DNA from: Bacteroidaceae bacterium
GTDB lineage: Bacteria > Bacteroidota > Bacteroidia > Bacteroidales > Bacteroidaceae
Direction of reading: 5' to 3'
DNA length: 15,207 nt
Assembly (NCBI GenBank): GCA_900770655.1
Contig: CAAGLA010000008.1
Coordinates: forward strand, 1-15,207
Both the position numbers and the translations under genes were made by a program. Below the pieces are notes generated by a model. It was not told where the DNA came from, did no database searches, and saw nothing but the letters and a program-made list of their open reading frames with translations. Positions 12,590 to 15,207 of the stretch are shown here, in pieces; the stretch's first letter is position 1, and the number at the start of each line of letters is the position of its first letter.

Positions 12590-15207
12590 ATGAGACGTTT
12601 TTACTATCTGTTTCTTTTACTTGTGATTCCGGCATTTTCCATAGCCGAAAACCCGCCGCTTATGGGCTGGAGCTCGTGGAATACATACGGTTTCCAAATC
12701 AATGACTCTGTAATAAAGGCTCAAGCCGACGCAATGGTGGCGCTTGGGTTCAAAGAGTGCGGTTATAACCACATTAACATTGACGACGGTTTCTTTGGCG
12801 GCCGTGATGAAGGCGGCAAACTGCTTATTCACCCTACACGCTTTCCTAACGGCTTGCGCCCGCTTGTCGACTATATACACTCTCTTGGCCTAAAGGCCGG
12901 TATATATTCCGATGCAGGCAGCAATACCTGTGCATCGTTTTGGGGGCAGCCGAAAGATACCATTGGTATAGGGGTTGGCCTTTATGGACACGATACCGAA
13001 GATATGCAGCTCTATTTCAATGAACTGAATTTCGACTTCATTAAGGTGGATTACTGTGGAGCCGATGCAAACAACAATGCCGACGGCCTCGACCTCGACG
13101 TTGAGCAACGTTACAAGGAGATAGCTGCGGCAATTCAGGCTACAGGCCGCACCGGCATTACTTGGAATATCTGCCGTTGGGCTTTTCCGGGTACTTGGGT
13201 GTGCGGTATCGCCGATTCTTGGCGCACAACTGAAGATATCTATCTTGGTTGGGCTTCGGTAAAGAGCATAATTGCCCAGAGCCTCTATCTGTCGGCATAC
13301 GTGTCGCCCGGTCACTACAACGATATGGATATGCTGGAGGTTGGCCGTGGCCTCACAGACGAAGAGGACAAGACTCATTTTGGAATGTGGTGTATGATGA
13401 GTTCACCCCTGCTTATAGGTTGCGACCTGAACGACATTAAGGGCAATGCTCTTGAACTTATGCAGAACAAGGAACTTATAGCTGTTGACCAAGACCCGCT
13501 TGGCTTGCAGGCATACGTTGTAGAGCGCGAGAATGGCGGGTATGTTCTTGTGAAGGATATCGAGGAAAAGTATTCGGCAAAACGTGTAGTAGCCTTCTAT
13601 AACCCCACCGATGCTGCCATAAATATGGATATCGACTTCTCGCAGGTAGACCTTGCCGGCGAAGTCAAGGTGCGCGACCTCTTTGAAAAAGCCGACAAAG
13701 GCGTGTATGAAACATCGTTTGCTGTGAGCGTGCCGGCACACGGTACACGAATATATAAGTTCGAAGCCGACGAACGTTTGGAGCGTACTCTTTATGAGGC
13801 CGAAACTGCTTGGCTTACAAATTATCAGGAGATTAAGAACAACGAGGTCTATGGCACTGCAATCTATTCCGAGAAGAACGGTTGCTCGGGCGGTGTGGCT
13901 GTGGGCTGGCTCGGTAACCGCGACAGCAACGACCTGCAGTGGCGTAATGTCTACAGCGCGGAGGGCGGCGAATATACATTGCGTGTATATTTTGTCACCG
14001 GTGACAACCGTACTATGAAACTCAGCGTCAATGGTGGTGAACCTTTGACATTCACCGGTAATTCCGGCGGCTGGGGTACAGTAGGTGTGGCCGAGTTTGA
14101 TGTTGTGCTCGAGAAGGGCGAGAATGTGGTGCGCCTTTTCAACGAGAGCGGATATATGGGCGACATTGACAAGATGGAGCTCGTGAACAAGAATGCCCCT
14201 GTCGTGACCGAGGATTATCCCGTTATCTTTGACAAGAGCCAGGGCTACACTCACGGCAGCCGTCGCCTGAACAGCGTTTCGCTTGGCAGCCAGACATTGC
14301 AGTTGCCGACTCCTTTGAAGGTGTACAGCAAGATTGACAACCCTACATTCCATGCAAAGGCAGGCGAGACCGTCACTCCTTCGTTTGGCTTTACCGGTAC
14401 GTGGATGAACGGCTTTGTATACCTTGACTGCGGACAGGATGGCGCTTTCGAGGCAAAGTTGAATGCCGACGGTTCAATCCCTGCGGGTAGCGATATCATG
14501 GCATTCTCATACGCTGAGCCCTCTTTGGGCTCGGGTACAGGCTATAACAGCAAGGGCGAGAGGGTTTCAAATACCAATGTGCTCAACCCACCTGCGTTTA
14601 CTGTTCCTGCCGGGCTTGCCCACGGTTTCTATCGTATGCGCTACAAGGTCGACTGGGCCTCTATAGACCCTGCCGGCCGTGCCGAAGACGGCAACGGCAT
14701 AATAAAGAACGGTGGTGCTGTTTGCGATGTCGTACTCAATGTGCACGCAACAGAATGTGCTCTTTCTGTTACTGCAAGCAATGGCGAACTTCTCTCTGAC
14801 GGCGGTGAGGCATTGCCCGCAAAAGTGGCTTTTGGCGAGCCGCTGGTGCTCACGGTAAAGCCCGCCGACGGTTATGTGCTCGACGCGCTCACTGTTCTTC
14901 ACGGGCATAATCTCAATGGCGACAAGGTTATCCACGGAGTAAGACAGTGGAGAGAAGATGTCGTTTCTGGTGCTTTTGTAAAGGATGGCAAAATAACCGT
15001 TCCTGCCGAATATGTTGACGGTGATGTGAGAATAGCAGCCATATTCGTGGAGGCCGGTGAGGGTGTCGGCGGTGAGGGTTATGCTCTTTCGTTCGACAAG
15101 GATGCGCAAGTTCCCGGAGAACACAGATATTTAGTGTTGTTTAACAAAATGGATAACTCTCCCAGTGGCCCGGATACTTATAGAGATGCATACCGCGTTG
15201 CTACCGA
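12590..15207 (+). CDS. Secreted GH27 alpha-galactosidase-like enzyme with accessory domains (3' truncated)
   Basis: The frame is open from ATG 12590 to the window edge (872 residues visible). Residues 1-19 are a signal peptide ending AFSIA. Residues 20-390 are a GH27 catalytic domain: PPLMGWSSWNTYG (22-34), NIDDGFF, nucleophile Asp154 in FIKVDYCGAD, acid/base Asp216 in SWRTTEDI, GHYNDMDMLEVG, SPLLIGCD and a C-terminal beta-sandwich. The enzyme should release terminal alpha-galactose (or alpha-N-acetylgalactosamine, or beta-L-arabinopyranose; the family covers several). Residues about 395-535 look like a CBM35-type carbohydrate-binding module (YEAETAW...GDIDKMEL). Residues about 540-740 form a beta-rich domain with LDCGQDGAFEAKL and GFYRMRYKVDW, faintly like GEVED domains. 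Residues 740-820 resemble a bacterial InlB B-type repeat. A further domain begins at about 823. No SusC/SusD genes are in the window. Confidence 0.9.
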   Translation, partial: MRRFYYLFLLLVIPAFSIAENPPLMGWSSWNTYGFQINDSVIKAQADAMVALGFKECGYNHINIDDGFFGGRDEGGKLLIHPTRFPNGLRPLVDYIHSLGLKAGIYSDAGSNTCASFWGQPKDTIGIGVGLYGHDTEDMQLYFNELNFDFIKVDYCGADANNNADGLDLDVEQRYKEIAAAIQATGRTGITWNICRWAFPGTWVCGIADSWRTTEDIYLGWASVKSIIAQSLYLSAYVSPGHYNDMDMLEVGRGLTDEEDKTHFGMWCMMSSPLLIGCDLNDIKGNALELMQNKELIAVDQDPLGLQAYVVERENGGYVLVKDIEEKYSAKRVVAFYNPTDAAINMDIDFSQVDLAGEVKVRDLFEKADKGVYETSFAVSVPAHGTRIYKFEADERLERTLYEAETAWLTNYQEIKNNEVYGTAIYSEKNGCSGGVAVGWLGNRDSNDLQWRNVYSAEGGEYTLRVYFVTGDNRTMKLSVNGGEPLTFTGNSGGWGTVGVAEFDVVLEKGENVVRLFNESGYMGDIDKMELVNKNAPVVTEDYPVIFDKSQGYTHGSRRLNSVSLGSQTLQLPTPLKVYSKIDNPTFHAKAGETVTPSFGFTGTWMNGFVYLDCGQDGAFEAKLNADGSIPAGSDIMAFSYAEPSLGSGTGYNSKGERVSNTNVLNPPAFTVPAGLAHGFYRMRYKVDWASIDPAGRAEDGNGIIKNGGAVCDVVLNVHATECALSVTASNGELLSDGGEALPAKVAFGEPLVLTVKPADGYVLDALTVLHGHNLNGDKVIHGVRQWREDVVSGAFVKDGKITVPAEYVDGDVRIAAIFVEAGEGVGGEGYALSFDKDAQVPGEHRYLVLFNKMDNSPSGPDTYRDAYRVAT

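Noticed and set aside
13403..14353. 316-codon minus-strand frame opposite the GH27 gene
   Set aside because: The plus strand encodes clear GH27 and CBM-like sequence throughout; long antisense frames arise from its codon bias.
14567..15124. 185-codon minus-strand frame opposite the GH27 gene
   Set aside because: Same reason: shadow of a continuous plus-strand coding frame, with no recognisable protein pattern.
1..15207. CRISPR array, tRNA, rRNA, insertion sequence, integrase or attachment site
   Set aside because: No regularly spaced repeats, cloverleaf, transposase/integrase signature or flanking direct repeats found on reading both strands.

Overview
The window looks like chromosomal DNA of a Bacteroidales bacterium (Bacteroides/Prevotella relatives). 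Start codons lack Shine-Dalgarno sequences. Several promoters fit the Bacteroidetes sigma consensus (TTTG, 19-21 bp, TAnnTTTG). The gene content is also typical: a kinase/BspA-type leucine-rich-repeat gene, a CDDD-type lipoprotein, a large secreted GH27 enzyme, and a CoA-disulfide reductase-rhodanese-TusA-DsrE fusion. The genus cannot be fixed from the sequence alone.

Layout. 1-42: 3' tail of an unidentified gene, with its own terminator. 86-312: no open frame, but an excellent promoter, a rod-like predicted fold and a strong terminator, so a stand-alone small RNA of about 190 nt (6S-like candidate). 325-3167 (minus): a two-gene operon, the four-domain sulfur-transfer/disulfide reductase followed by a cysteine-rich MarR-type regulator. 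3168-3628: AT-rich divergent intergenic region. 3629-7489 (plus): two adjacent DUF262 (GmrSD-type) genes 2 nt apart, the second with a DUF1524 HNH-like nuclease end, followed 46 nt later by a MESH1/SpoT-type alarmone-hydrolase domain fused to a small SANT/helix-turn-helix-like domain. Tandem hairpins and T-tracts close the unit. This is the best candidate for an anti-phage or type IV restriction-like system.

7616-7828 (minus): a small HTH regulator. 7829-8320: AT-rich, gene-free, with two mutually exclusive hairpins. 8351-9553 (plus): remnants of one gene (N-terminal HTH-like domain, Ser/Thr-kinase-like domain, BspA-like leucine-rich repeats) broken by an in-frame stop, two frameshifts and a probable deletion. 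9788-10165: small lipoprotein with a strong terminator. 10291-12475: four consecutive plus-strand genes (GNAT acetyltransferase, O6-alkylguanine-DNA methyltransferase, RibD/DHFR-like reductase, FMN-binding flavin-reductase-family protein); the last three are separated by 6-nt gaps and are probably co-transcribed. 12590-end: a secreted GH27 alpha-galactosidase-like enzyme with CBM35-like and further accessory domains, open at the window edge and preceded by a near-perfect promoter.

By eye, the DUF262 pair and its flanks are more AT-rich than the genes from about 9.8 kb onward, which fits an accessory insertion between housekeeping and polysaccharide-use genes. No tRNA, rRNA, CRISPR array, insertion sequence or integrase was seen.
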